A stretch of 6,970 nucleotides of DNA from Firmicutes bacterium ZCTH02-B6 (GCA_002159155.1 LZRQ01000184.1:1-6970); one strand, 5' to 3'; numbered from the stretch's first letter, positions 1-6,454 are shown. Notes: a model not told the origin generated them from the letters alone. Made by a program: numbers and translations.

Positions 1-787
1 GGTGCGGGAAGTGGCCCGCATCGCCAAGATCGAGGAGTACCTGCAGCGCAAGCCGTCGCAGCTCTCCGGCGGCCAGCAGCAGCGGGTGGCCTTGTGCCGG
101 GCCCTGGTCAAGCAGCCCGATCTCCTGCTTTTGGACGAACCGTTGAGCAACCTGGACGCCCGGTTGCGCATCGAAACCCGCACGGAGATCAAGCGACTCC
201 AGCGGGAGTTGGGCATCACCACCATCCTGGTCACCCACGACCAGATCGAGGCCATGACCATGGCCGACCGGGTGGCCGTCATGCGGGCCGGCATCATCGA
301 GCAGCTGAGCGAACCGCTGGAGCTGTACCAGCGGCCGGCCAACCTGTTTGTTGCCTCGTTCATCGGTGACCCGCCCATGAACCTGGTTTCCATGGAGTAC
401 CAGGTCGATGGCGGCACGCCTAAGCTGGTTGGCGGAAACCTGGCTGTGACCTTGCCGCCCGAGGCGCGCGCCGGCCTGGAGCAAGCCAGCAGCCGCCAGG
501 TGGTGCTGGGGGTGCGGCCGGAAGACTGGCGCTTGAGCTCGCAGCCCGTGGATGGCAAGCCGGCCGGCGAGGTGTACATGCTCGAGCCCCTGGGCCGCGA
601 CACGCTGGTCGACGTGCGGGTGGGCCAGCAGGCTATCCGGGCCCTCGTTCCCGGCGGCGCGCCCATTCGCATCGGAGACCGGGTGTGGCTCGACTGGGAC
701 GTGGACCGCATGCACCTGTTTGACGCCCAAACCGAGGCGCGGTTGCCGGTGGCGGCCGGTGCGGCAGCCCAAGGGGCCGGCGCGTGA
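1..787 (+). CDS. ugpC: ABC transporter ATP-binding protein, MalK/UgpC type (5' end missing)
   Basis: This is the nucleotide-binding subunit of an ABC importer of the carbohydrate/glycerol-3-phosphate class; it hydrolyses ATP at the cytoplasmic face of the membrane to drive uptake. The reading frame is already open at the window edge and no Walker A motif is visible, so roughly the first 110-120 residues lie outside. Counting from the first GTG at position 2, the sequence shows the ABC signature LSGGQQQRVA (21-30), Walker B LLLLDEP (41-47), the D-loop SNLDA (49-53) and the switch histidine in VTHDQ (H79). FIGDPPMN (120-127) marks the end of the ATPase domain. The C-terminal OB-fold/TOBE regulatory domain follows, with LGVRPED (169-175) and DRMHLFDA (235-242), as is typical of MalK, UgpC and MsmX. 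The gene lies 96 bp upstream of a glycerophosphodiesterase gene on the same strand, which favours the ugp assignment. The family is certain; the symbol is tentative because these ATPases are often shared between sugar transporters and the permease and binding-protein genes are not visible. Confidence 0.9.
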   Translation, partial: VREVARIAKIEEYLQRKPSQLSGGQQQRVALCRALVKQPDLLLLDEPLSNLDARLRIETRTEIKRLQRELGITTILVTHDQIEAMTMADRVAVMRAGIIEQLSEPLELYQRPANLFVASFIGDPPMNLVSMEYQVDGGTPKLVGGNLAVTLPPEARAGLEQASSRQVVLGVRPEDWRLSSQPVDGKPAGEVYMLEPLGRDTLVDVRVGQQAIRALVPGGAPIRIGDRVWLDWDVDRMHLFDAQTEARLPVAAGAAAQGAGA

Positions 788-865
788 GGCGGAAGGGACG
801 CCGAGGGTGAAAAAGCGCGAAGAGGGACCAAGTGACAAGCGGGACGGACACGAGGTACCGAACTC

Positions 866-873
866 AAGGAGGA
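866..873 (+). promoter_or_regulatory. Ribosome binding site that fixes the TTG start of the GDPD fusion gene
   Basis: AAGGAGGA is an almost perfect Shine-Dalgarno sequence, 10 bases before the TTG at 884. No ATG or GTG in the same frame is as well placed, so the TTG is taken as the start. The 96 bases after the ATPase stop (788-883) show no hairpin or convincing promoter, consistent with the two genes being read from one transcript. Confidence 0.75.
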
Positions 874-883
874 GCCGACGTCT

Positions 884-2356
884 TTGAAAGGGCCTGCCGT
901 TGACCACCTGCCGCCGTGGCCCAAGCCGGAGCAAAATCTTGAGGACCTGGAACTGGCGGCCCGCTACGCGCCCATCTTGATGATGGACGACCATGAACCG
1001 TTTGCGCCCGAGGTCGCGGGTTACCGGGTGTTCCGCGCCGACGGCCCGTCGCCGTCTTTCCCGCGGGACATCCAGCTCAACCAGGGCGGCGCGCGCGCGG
1101 CGTCGGTCGTCGAGTACGCCATCTGGTGGGACTGGGATATCGAGCACTTGTATGAGCTCGAGCACGTGTGGGTGTACGTCGACGCAGCCGGCCGTCCTGT
1201 GCGGGTGGAAGCCAGCTGGCACGGACACTGGCACGACCTGCGCCTGGGCTTGCCCGGTGGGGTGGTGCTGGAGGGCACCCACCCGGTCGTCTACGTGAAA
1301 CCCGGCAAGCATGCTCTGGCTGCCCAGCCGAGCCAGTTTGAGCCGCTGCGGGACTACATCCTTCGGGTCTGCGGCCGGTTCGCGGGCATCGGCGGGGTGT
1401 GGGTGACCCCTCTCTTTGCCGGACGCATCGCTGCCAAGACGCCGCTGGCGGACAGGCTGGTGCATACCTACCTGCAAGGGCGCCAGTTTACTCCTGCGTT
1501 TTCCTTTCGACAGCGCTTCGCCTTTGGCCGCGAGCGCCTCCTACCGTGGGAAGCTCTCGAGCGCGCCATTCCGGGACGGGTCGCCTGGTGGACGGCGGAG
1601 CTGGCTCGCCTCTATAAGCCAGGAGAGCGCCGTTGGATCCGGATCGGCCACCGGGGCGCGTCCGGGCACGCACTGGAAAACAGCGCCACGGCGGTCCGGA
1701 TCGCGTCAAAGCTCGGCGCCGACATGGTGGAGCTGGACGTACGCTTGAGCCGCGACGGGGTGCCTGTCGTGATCCACGATGCGTTGCTGGACCGGGTGAC
1801 CACCGGCACAGGTCCCGTGGCGGAGCGTACTTGGGAGGAGCTGCGCGCCTTGCGCCTCCGAGACCCCAGGACCGGATCCGTGTTGGACGAAGGGCTCATG
1901 ACTCTGGCCGACGCCCTCAATTTGTGCCGGGAGGAGCACCTGGGGGCCTACATCGACGTCAAGGACAGCGCCGCGCTGCCCGCCATCGTGGCCGCCGTGC
2001 GGGAGCACGGTTTCCAGCATGCTGCCGTCATCGGCTCTACGGTGCCCGATGACGTGCGCGCGCTCAAGCAACTCGCACCCGAGCTGCCGTCGGCGTGGCT
2101 GGTGGGCTTGCCGCCGCGCGACATCCCGGAGCTGCTGGCCGAGTTGGCCGCCATGGGCGGCACGTATCTGCACCTGTGCTGGGAAAACGCAGGACCCCGC
2201 CCGGATCAGTTGTTGACCCGGGAAGACGTCGAGGTGGTTCACCGGTCAGGGAAAGGCATCGTCTGCTGGCACGAAGAGCGCGCCGACGTCATCCGCGGGC
2301 TGAAGGAACTCGGTGTCGACGCGGTGTGCAGCGACTTGCCGGAACTGCTGGTTTGA
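884..2356 (+). CDS. Two-domain protein: Vps62-like N-terminal domain fused to glycerophosphodiester phosphodiesterase
   Basis: The C-terminal half (about residues 250-490) is a GDPD TIM-barrel enzyme, a family that hydrolyses glycerophosphodiesters to glycerol-3-phosphate and an alcohol using a divalent metal. It shows GHRGASG (255-261, catalytic H256), EN (265-266), the metal ligands in VELDV (E283, D285), the second catalytic histidine in VVIHD (H298), and the closing GVDAVCSD (477-484). The usual ExK motif reads IDVK (357-360), so Asp358 stands where Glu is common. The N-terminal ~200 residues are not GDPD. They begin with ARYAPILMMDDHEPFAPEV (26-44) and contain ELEHVWVYVD (91-100), a histidine-rich SWHGHWHD (111-118) and THPVVYVKPGKHA (132-144). 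This order resembles the Vps62/DUF946-like fold (YAP...P, GDWEHV, then PVVYVA-GSHA). That match is by eye; its biochemical role is unknown and it may bind or process another substrate. There is no signal peptide or membrane segment, so the protein is probably cytoplasmic. Typical stand-alone GDPDs are near 240-260 residues, which fits the C-terminal part alone. The gene follows the ABC ATPase, as ugpQ follows ugpC in ugp operons. Confidence 0.88.
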   Translation: MKGPAVDHLPPWPKPEQNLEDLELAARYAPILMMDDHEPFAPEVAGYRVFRADGPSPSFPRDIQLNQGGARAASVVEYAIWWDWDIEHLYELEHVWVYVDAAGRPVRVEASWHGHWHDLRLGLPGGVVLEGTHPVVYVKPGKHALAAQPSQFEPLRDYILRVCGRFAGIGGVWVTPLFAGRIAAKTPLADRLVHTYLQGRQFTPAFSFRQRFAFGRERLLPWEALERAIPGRVAWWTAELARLYKPGERRWIRIGHRGASGHALENSATAVRIASKLGADMVELDVRLSRDGVPVVIHDALLDRVTTGTGPVAERTWEELRALRLRDPRTGSVLDEGLMTLADALNLCREEHLGAYIDVKDSAALPAIVAAVREHGFQHAAVIGSTVPDDVRALKQLAPELPSAWLVGLPPRDIPELLAELAAMGGTYLHLCWENAGPRPDQLLTREDVEVVHRSGKGIVCWHEERADVIRGLKELGVDAVCSDLPELLV

Positions 2357-2393
2357 TCCGTCGGCCTGCCAGGGACCGGCAAATGACCGGAGC

Positions 2394-2433
2394 GGCGGCG
2401 CCGCGGGGGAGTGCGTACCCCCCGAGCGCCGCC
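2394..2433. terminator. GC-rich hairpin between convergent genes, likely terminator
   Basis: GGCGGCGC (2394-2401) pairs with GCGCCGCC (2426-2433). Above a small internal loop, 2404-2409 (CGGGGG) pairs with 2419-2424 (CCCCCG), and a short apical loop follows. The structure lies 37 bases after the GDPD stop and 58 bases from the convergent helicase stop, so it could serve both transcripts. On the + side it is followed by CCCTTTGCTCT, a weak T-tract, and there is none on the - side. Intrinsic termination is therefore plausible but not proven. The rest of 2357-2491 holds nothing else I can identify. Confidence 0.5.
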
Positions 2434-2491
2434 ACCCTTTGCTCTGTCACTCCCCGACCGCTACCGCTTCGATCTCAGAGCGACCCGGCCA

Positions 2492-3913
2492 TCAGGGAGC
2501 CACCGTCAAGCGCCGCGCTTGGGCCACGGCCTGCACCCGCGGGTCGAGGCGGATGTGGCCCGGTTTCACGGGATGGGTGAGCACTAGATCATCCAAAGAG
2601 CGGACGCGGCTCAACGCAACGTACAGCTGCCCGTGGGCAAAGGTGGGGCGGGAGAGGTCCAGCACCACCTTGTCCAAGGTGAGCCCCTGGCTCTTGTGGA
2701 TCGTGATGGCCCACGCAAGTCGCACGGGCAGCTGCGTAAACTGGCCCACCGACACGGGCTTGAGCTGCCCGCCTTCGAGTTCGAAACGAAACAGGTCCCA
2801 CTGATGGGGTTCCACCGTTTCTTCGCTGCCGTCCGGCAAGGCGACCGTTATCTCTTCATCCTCCGGCCGGATGTGCCGCACGGTGGCCATCGTGCCGTTG
2901 ACCCAGCGTCCCTCGGGGTCGTTGTTGAGCAGCATCACCCGCGCGCCTTCCTTCAGTTGTAGTACGCGCTCGGTCGGGTCGGCGCTTGGGGTGAATTCTC
3001 CACTCACACGGGCGTGGAAGGTGTAAAGGGGACCAGGCAGACGTCGCAGCTGCTCCGCATTGATTTGTGCGGCCCGGGCGTTGACGGTGGTCAAAAAGAC
3101 GTAGTCGGCGTACGCGGCGGGGTCCGCGTATTGCACCACCCGGGAGTTGAGTCGCTCGAGATGGTGCTGGCCGACGGTCCCGTCCCGGATGGCGTTGAGG
3201 ATGTTGAGAAACTCGTCGTCTGTCTGCCGGAATCCCTCGGTCAGCTCTATCCAAGTCACGCCCACGCCGGCCAAGCAGTGGGCGCTGAAGAAGTACGGGC
3301 TGGCGTAGAACCTGCGGAAGACCGCTTCCTCATCGGGTCGGACAACGGGCGGCAACTGGTACAGATCTCCAAAGAACACCATGCGCACTCCGCCGAAGGG
3401 CGCGCCGGGCACCGGACCGTTGATCTCAAGCGACCGGGCGACGCAATCCAAGAGGTCCGCCCGCACCATGGAGATCTCGTCGATGATAATCATGTGCAGG
3501 TGCTTGTACAGTTCCCGGACCGCTCCTGGTGCCCGGCGTACCCGGTCCACGGTGATATCGGGACGAAACCGGAAGAACGAGTGGATTGTCTCGCCTTGCA
3601 CGTTGATGGCGGCAACGCCGGTGGGTGCCAGGACCGCCACGTTCTGTCTTGTGCTGCGGCGAAAGTGCTGCAGCAGGGTAGACTTACCAGTGCCCGCCGC
3701 CCCCGTGATAAACAGGGGCTCCTCGGACTCGTGCAGGAGCTTGAGGGCGCGCTGCAGCTCTCCTGTCAGCACGATGCCCGGCTGTACAATGGAGTCGGAA
3801 TCCGGGCGCCGGGCGGCCAGTGAGTGCGTCCCCCCTCCCGGCGATGGATTGGTTTGCTCCTGCTCGGGCACGGTCATGACCTCGCTGTGTTGGACGGCGT
3901 TTATGCCTGACAT
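2492..3913 (-). CDS. PIF1-like superfamily 1B DNA helicase/ATPase
   Basis: This is an ATP-dependent DNA helicase of the PIF1/RecD-like SF1B group, enzymes that translocate 5'->3' on single-stranded DNA and act in repair, recombination or removal of DNA structures. Numbering from the chosen ATG (473 residues), the motifs appear in order: Walker A GAAGTGKST (71-79), motif Ia APTGVAA (96-102), Walker B IIIDEISM (142-149), motif III GDLYQLPP (182-189), motif IV GFRQ (227-230), motif V AITIHKSQG (402-410) and motif VI YVALSRVRS (431-439). All catalytic residues, including the arginine finger in SRVR, are intact. The length fits the compact bacterial PIF1-like proteins, with no extra C-terminal domain. 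The start is uncertain. The frame stays open upstream to 4150, but that stretch overlaps the divergent gene and has no family similarity. The ATG at 3913 has only a weak AGGCGA upstream. A second ATG at 3877 has GAGG too close to it. The first ~45 residues are low-complexity in character. The gene is convergent with the GDPD gene and divergent from the PH-domain gene. Confidence 0.92.
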   Translation of the reverse strand: MSGINAVQHSEVMTVPEQEQTNPSPGGGTHSLAARRPDSDSIVQPGIVLTGELQRALKLLHESEEPLFITGAAGTGKSTLLQHFRRSTRQNVAVLAPTGVAAINVQGETIHSFFRFRPDITVDRVRRAPGAVRELYKHLHMIIIDEISMVRADLLDCVARSLEINGPVPGAPFGGVRMVFFGDLYQLPPVVRPDEEAVFRRFYASPYFFSAHCLAGVGVTWIELTEGFRQTDDEFLNILNAIRDGTVGQHHLERLNSRVVQYADPAAYADYVFLTTVNARAAQINAEQLRRLPGPLYTFHARVSGEFTPSADPTERVLQLKEGARVMLLNNDPEGRWVNGTMATVRHIRPEDEEITVALPDGSEETVEPHQWDLFRFELEGGQLKPVSVGQFTQLPVRLAWAITIHKSQGLTLDKVVLDLSRPTFAHGQLYVALSRVRSLDDLVLTHPVKPGHIRLDPRVQAVAQARRLTVAP

Positions 3914-4117
3914 TCGTGTCGCCTGTGCTCGCGCCCTGCCGCGCCGCAAAGCCGGGGGAGCTCGCGGGGTATGGGTGAAGGACAGGATGCCGGTGAACCC
4001 AGCGAGAAGCAAAAGGTTTAGGTGAGCAGGGGGAACTCGCACCGCTTGGGCGGCGTCGGCTACAGCGTCTGGCGCGTCCAGCTTTGTTTTGCCGTAGTAT
4101 GGGTTGGAGGTGAGGGC

Positions 4118-5053
4118 ATGGCCGCACGCGCAGCGTCCTATAAGGAGCAAGTGTTTCGACCGGCCGTCGTGCGCGGCCCGTGGGCGGTAGTGCTTTTCGT
4201 GGTCGTGGGTGTCGTGTGCTTATTGCCCCTCGCGGTGACCGTCTACTATGGGACGGTCCAAAGCCGGCTCGCTTACCGGGTCAGTGCCGCCGGCGTCGCT
4301 GTGGAAATGGGCGTCGGGGAGATCGTGATCTCTGCGGCCGACGTAGCCGGCGCCGACCGGCTGGAATCCCCGAACCGGGTACGGCGGAGCGTCGGGGCGG
4401 GTCTGCGGGGACTGCAGATGGGCTGGTACACCATGGATGGGCAACGGGTTTACCGGCTGACCACCAGCGGGCAGGATCTAGTCTACGTGGACACCGGGGC
4501 GACGGCGTCCTCAGCCCGGCCCAACACCCGCTATGTCTTTAGCCCCGATGACTCCGAGCGGTTTGTAGCCCTGGTCCAGGCGGCCCGGGCCGGCCAGTGG
4601 GAGGAGGTCGCCGGCGATGTCAACGAGGTGGTCTTTGCTCCAAAGGCAGGGCCGTCGGTGTTTGCCGATCCCTTTCTGTGGTTGACCGTCGCCGTTACGT
4701 TGTCGGTGGGCATCGGCATGCCGTGGGTAGTCCGATCAGGCGCTCGGGGGCTGCATTACCGGGTTGGACCGGAGGGGATCGCCGTACACCACTTAGGGCG
4801 GAAGCTGTACCGGTGGCAGAACATCAAAGCGGTGCGGCGGCTGGACCAGGTGCCGCGGCTGTGGCGGATCTTTGGCGCAAGTATCCCGGGTTACCACGTG
4901 GGCGACTTCACCGCGCGCTCCTTGGGCACGGTGAAGGTGTATGCCTCACGGCTCACGCCCCCGCTGGTGTTGCTGGAGACCACAACCGGCCGGGTCATTT
5001 TAGGGCCCGAGGACGTGGACGGGTTTCTCGCCGCGGTCGAGCGCTACCGGTAA
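4118..5053 (+). CDS. Membrane protein with two PH-like modules
   Basis: This is a 311-residue membrane protein of unassigned function. The ATG is chosen because GGAGGTGA at 4106-4113 sits just upstream; an open frame further upstream (from 4022) lacks such a site. There are two hydrophobic segments, about residues 21-44 and 184-205, each preceding a soluble module. Module 1 (about 53-153) runs from YRVSAAGVAV through GLQMGWYTMDGQRVYRL (98-114) to FSPDDSERF (141-149). Module 2 (about 214-306) runs from YRVGPEGIAV through GASIPGYHVGDF (253-264), LGTVKVYASRL (269-279) and LLET (285-288) to LGPEDVDGF (295-303). The same landmarks occur in the same order in both, so this is an internal duplication of a TM-plus-PH-like unit. 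The module 2 pattern matches bacterial PH-domain membrane proteins common in Bacillota, whose role is not established. Module 1 is more diverged. The gene is apparently monocistronic: it is divergent from the helicase, with a hairpin after its stop. No convincing -35/-10 pair was found in 3914-4117. Confidence 0.85.
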   Translation: MAARAASYKEQVFRPAVVRGPWAVVLFVVVGVVCLLPLAVTVYYGTVQSRLAYRVSAAGVAVEMGVGEIVISAADVAGADRLESPNRVRRSVGAGLRGLQMGWYTMDGQRVYRLTTSGQDLVYVDTGATASSARPNTRYVFSPDDSERFVALVQAARAGQWEEVAGDVNEVVFAPKAGPSVFADPFLWLTVAVTLSVGIGMPWVVRSGARGLHYRVGPEGIAVHHLGRKLYRWQNIKAVRRLDQVPRLWRIFGASIPGYHVGDFTARSLGTVKVYASRLTPPLVLLETTTGRVILGPEDVDGFLAAVERYR

Positions 5054-5059
5054 GCGGGC

Positions 5060-5110
5060 GGCCGGCGGGACTGAGCAGCCCGCCGGCCCATCCGTATTGT
5101 CTTGCCGTTT
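5060..5110 (+). terminator. Probable rho-independent terminator of the PH-domain gene
   Basis: GGCCGGCGGG (5060-5069) and CCCGCCGGCC (5079-5088) form a perfect 10-bp stem with a 9-base loop, starting 6 bases after the TAA. It is followed on the + strand by a T-containing stretch that ends in GCCGTTTTA. The T-tract is interrupted, so efficiency is uncertain. The hairpin also lies 57 bases beyond the convergent doxX stop and may block transcription from that side, although no T-tract is seen on the - strand. Confidence 0.6.
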
Positions 5111-5145
5111 TAGACCTTGAGACTTCCACCCGGGCGGACGTGTAG

Positions 5146-5511
5146 TCAACCCAAGACCGACGGCAACTGCAGCACCGCTGCTGCCAACGCGATGTTTTTC
5201 AGGAAATGGGCAAGTTCACCGGCGCGTGCAGCCTCATCCTCGACAGCCCAGAAGTTGTGCATCAGGAAAGAGGTGGGAACGAGAAACAGGGCAAGGATGA
5301 CCGAACCTGCTGCCACCTGATACTCCAACAGCAGCGACAGGCCGCCCGCGAGCAGCATCAGACCGCTTACCGCCACGGCGGCCCCCGGGAACGGCACCTC
5401 CTTGGCGGCGGCGTAAGCGGTCAACCCCTTGAAGTTGAGGAAATGGTTGGCGCCGTTGTACAGGAAATACAGGCTGAGGACGATTTGACCGACGGCGGCC
5501 AGCGTCTGCAT
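5146..5511 (-). CDS. DoxX family membrane protein
   Basis: This 121-residue integral membrane protein belongs to the DoxX/DoxD-like family of small four-helix proteins; some members are linked to quinone or thiosulfate oxidation or to redox stress, and most are uncharacterised. Hydrophobic segments lie at about 4-20, 42-62, 64-80 and 100-117. Family landmarks are the YNGANHF stretch (18-24) after the first helix, the FPG that opens helix 2 (41-43), and TSFLMHNFW (80-88). The length is normal. Two in-frame ATGs, two codons apart, follow the ribosome binding site GGAGG (5521-5525). The upstream ATG (5517) would be only 3 bases from it, so the downstream ATG (5511, 9 bases) is preferred. The open frame continues upstream to 6030, but that part lacks family similarity and overlaps the divergent gene. 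A TATAGT that could be a -10 element (5581-5586, - strand) lies about 70 bases upstream without a good -35 partner. Its substrate cannot be inferred from the neighbours. Confidence 0.9.
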   Translation of the reverse strand: MQTLAAVGQIVLSLYFLYNGANHFLNFKGLTAYAAAKEVPFPGAAVAVSGLMLLAGGLSLLLEYQVAAGSVILALFLVPTSFLMHNFWAVEDEAARAGELAHFLKNIALAAAVLQLPSVLG

Positions 5512-5520
5512 GAACATGCA

Positions 5521-5526
5521 CCTCCC
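5521..5526 (-). promoter_or_regulatory. Ribosome binding site of doxX-like gene
   Basis: GGGAGG on the - strand is a strong Shine-Dalgarno sequence. It decides between two closely spaced ATGs: the first leaves a 3-base gap, which is too short, and the second leaves 9 bases. It also rules out the much longer reading that begins near 6030. Confidence 0.65.
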
Positions 5527-5691
5527 AGCCGGGCTGCGCGTCTGCCCTCGGCGGGCTGCGGGTGGAAGTCCCGCGGGGAAACTATATGCGGCCAGCTTGA
5601 TGGAATGACCGGGGCCACGGCGTCGCGCCAGAGCGCCGCGAGCTGCCGCGCAGAAGAGCGTTGCCGGCGGCGCCGGGTGGGGAAAGGGTGG

Positions 5692-6090
5692 ATGGGCATG
5701 GCCGAGACAGGCTACCGGGGAACCGCAGCCAACCGGGGAGCTGCGGGCGAACGAGGAAGGGTGGCCCGTCAGGGGGCACCGGCCCAGCGGGGGACGATGG
5801 GCGACCGGAACCGCACGGCGGATCCCGATGACGGGGACAAGCTGCGGCAGCCGCCTACAGCCGCGGTGGGCGGAACGGGGCGCGACATCGTGCGGTTTCT
5901 CGAAGGCAACGGCGGTGAGGCGCCGCTCTCGGACGTCGCGGCCCATATGCCCGACGCGGACCGCGGCGAACTGGAATCCGCCGTGGAGGACCTGAAAGAG
6001 GCCGGCATCGTGGATGTGGTTGCGGAGCACGGGGAACCGCGCGTGCGCCTGCTGCTGCCTGTGCTACGCAACCCTCGCTCAGAAGCCTAG
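5692..6090 (+). CDS. Small winged-helix-like protein with Gly/Arg-rich N-terminal tail
   Basis: I do not recognise the family. From the ATG at 5692 the product is 132 residues. Residues 1-60 are rich in Gly, Arg, Ala and Asp with no predicted fold. Residues about 62-120 look like a small winged helix: a first helix GRDIVRFLEG (63-72), a short strand leading into LSDVAAHM (79-86), a long putative recognition helix DRGELESAVEDLKEAG (90-105), then a wing-like beta segment IVDVVAEHGEPRVRLL (106-121). This resembles the DNA-binding fold of MarR-, IclR- or ArsR-type regulators, but without an effector domain. The start is uncertain: ATGs at 5692, 5698 and 5797 are all possible. AAAGGGTGG lies just before the first two, and the 5797 start would still keep the whole folded part (97 residues). 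The gene is divergent from the doxX-like gene, so it could regulate it; that is inference from position only. Its stop overlaps the convergent gene by 12 bp. Confidence 0.65.
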   Translation: MGMAETGYRGTAANRGAAGERGRVARQGAPAQRGTMGDRNRTADPDDGDKLRQPPTAAVGGTGRDIVRFLEGNGGEAPLSDVAAHMPDADRGELESAVEDLKEAGIVDVVAEHGEPRVRLLLPVLRNPRSEA

Positions 6091-6106
6091 CTCACTCGAG
6101 CGAGGG
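6072..6106. repeat. Inverted repeat spanning the overlapping stops of two convergent genes
   Basis: CCCTCGCTC (6072-6080) and GAGCGAGGG (6098-6106) are perfect 9-base complements separated by 17 bases. The left arm contains the last codons of both genes. Neither side has a T-tract: the + side is purine-rich. This is therefore at best a weak or rho-assisted bidirectional terminator, and could be chance in GC-rich DNA. Confidence 0.35.
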
Positions 6107-6432
6107 GCAGAGAAGAGGGAGGCCTGGCGCCAGATGCGCTGGATCTTGGGGATGGCCAGTTGCAGGCATTGCTGGGCGAAATCCCGCGCTTCCTCGGGGT
6201 CCTGGGCCCGCAGGGCGTCAAAGAAATAAGGCCGGGCCGTGCGCAGCCGGTGAGGCGACGGCTCGCCGAGGGATTCCGGGATGAGGCTCAAGTACTCGGG
6301 GCCAAAGGTTCGCAGCAGCAAATACCCCAACAGCAGCTTGACGAGCCCGCCAAACTGCTCCATGCGCCGCGCGGCGGCCGCATCCTCGGCCGCGTCCCAG
6401 AGGGATTCGAGCTCCTCGCGCTCCAAGCGCAT
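6079..6432 (-). CDS. Hypothetical helical protein (117 residues)
   Basis: I do not recognise this protein. The chosen ATG at 6432 is preceded by a purine-rich GGGAGGGAAGGG tract that can act as ribosome binding site, and by an extended -10 promoter, which together make it a convincing gene. The first ~23 residues are highly charged (REELESLWDAAEDAAAARR). Residues 26-43 form a hydrophobic or amphipathic stretch, GGLVKLLLGYLLLRTFGP, followed by a polar, proline-containing linker (52-62). A second helical part (66-102) contains DPEEARDFAQQCLQLAIPK. There is no signal peptide, clear transmembrane helix or metal motif, and only one cysteine (C89). The composition suggests a small all-alpha cytosolic protein, possibly oligomeric. 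The frame is open a further 19 codons upstream to 6489, but that extension would cover the promoter. The gene is convergent with the winged-helix gene, so a shared function is not implied. Confidence 0.65.
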   Translation of the reverse strand: MRLEREELESLWDAAEDAAAARRMEQFGGLVKLLLGYLLLRTFGPEYLSLIPESLGEPSPHRLRTARPYFFDALRAQDPEEARDFAQQCLQLAIPKIQRIWRQASLFSAPRSSELGF

Positions 6433-6454
6433 GTCCCTTCCCTCCCTGCCCAAT

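Noticed and set aside
1706..2242. 178-codon - strand open frame inside the GDPD domain
   Set aside because: It is antisense to the conserved catalytic motifs of the GDPD and has no recognisable domain or ribosome binding site.
3014..3823. 269-codon + strand open frame inside the helicase gene
   Set aside because: It is antisense to a region with every conserved helicase motif; it is an open shadow frame common in GC-rich DNA.
4095..4100. TAGTAT as a -10 box for the PH-domain gene
   Set aside because: No -35 at suitable spacing, and transcription would begin inside the ribosome binding site.
4022..4117. Upstream extension of the PH-domain gene from an ATG at 4022
   Set aside because: GGAGGTGA directly before the ATG at 4118 and the typical short N-terminus before the first membrane segment favour 4118; the extension covers the likely regulatory region.
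3914..4150. Open upstream extension of the helicase reading frame
   Set aside because: It would overlap the start and ribosome binding site of the divergent PH-domain gene, has no similarity to the helicase family, and has no good ribosome binding site at its first ATG.
5206..5691. Upstream extension of the winged-helix frame through the DoxX gene
   Set aside because: It is antisense to the DoxX coding sequence and shows no domain; the gene must begin after the divergent region.
5512..6030. Long - strand extension of the DoxX frame
   Set aside because: DoxX homology and a strong ribosome binding site begin at about 5526-5511; the rest is antisense to the winged-helix gene and has Pro/Arg-rich antisense composition.
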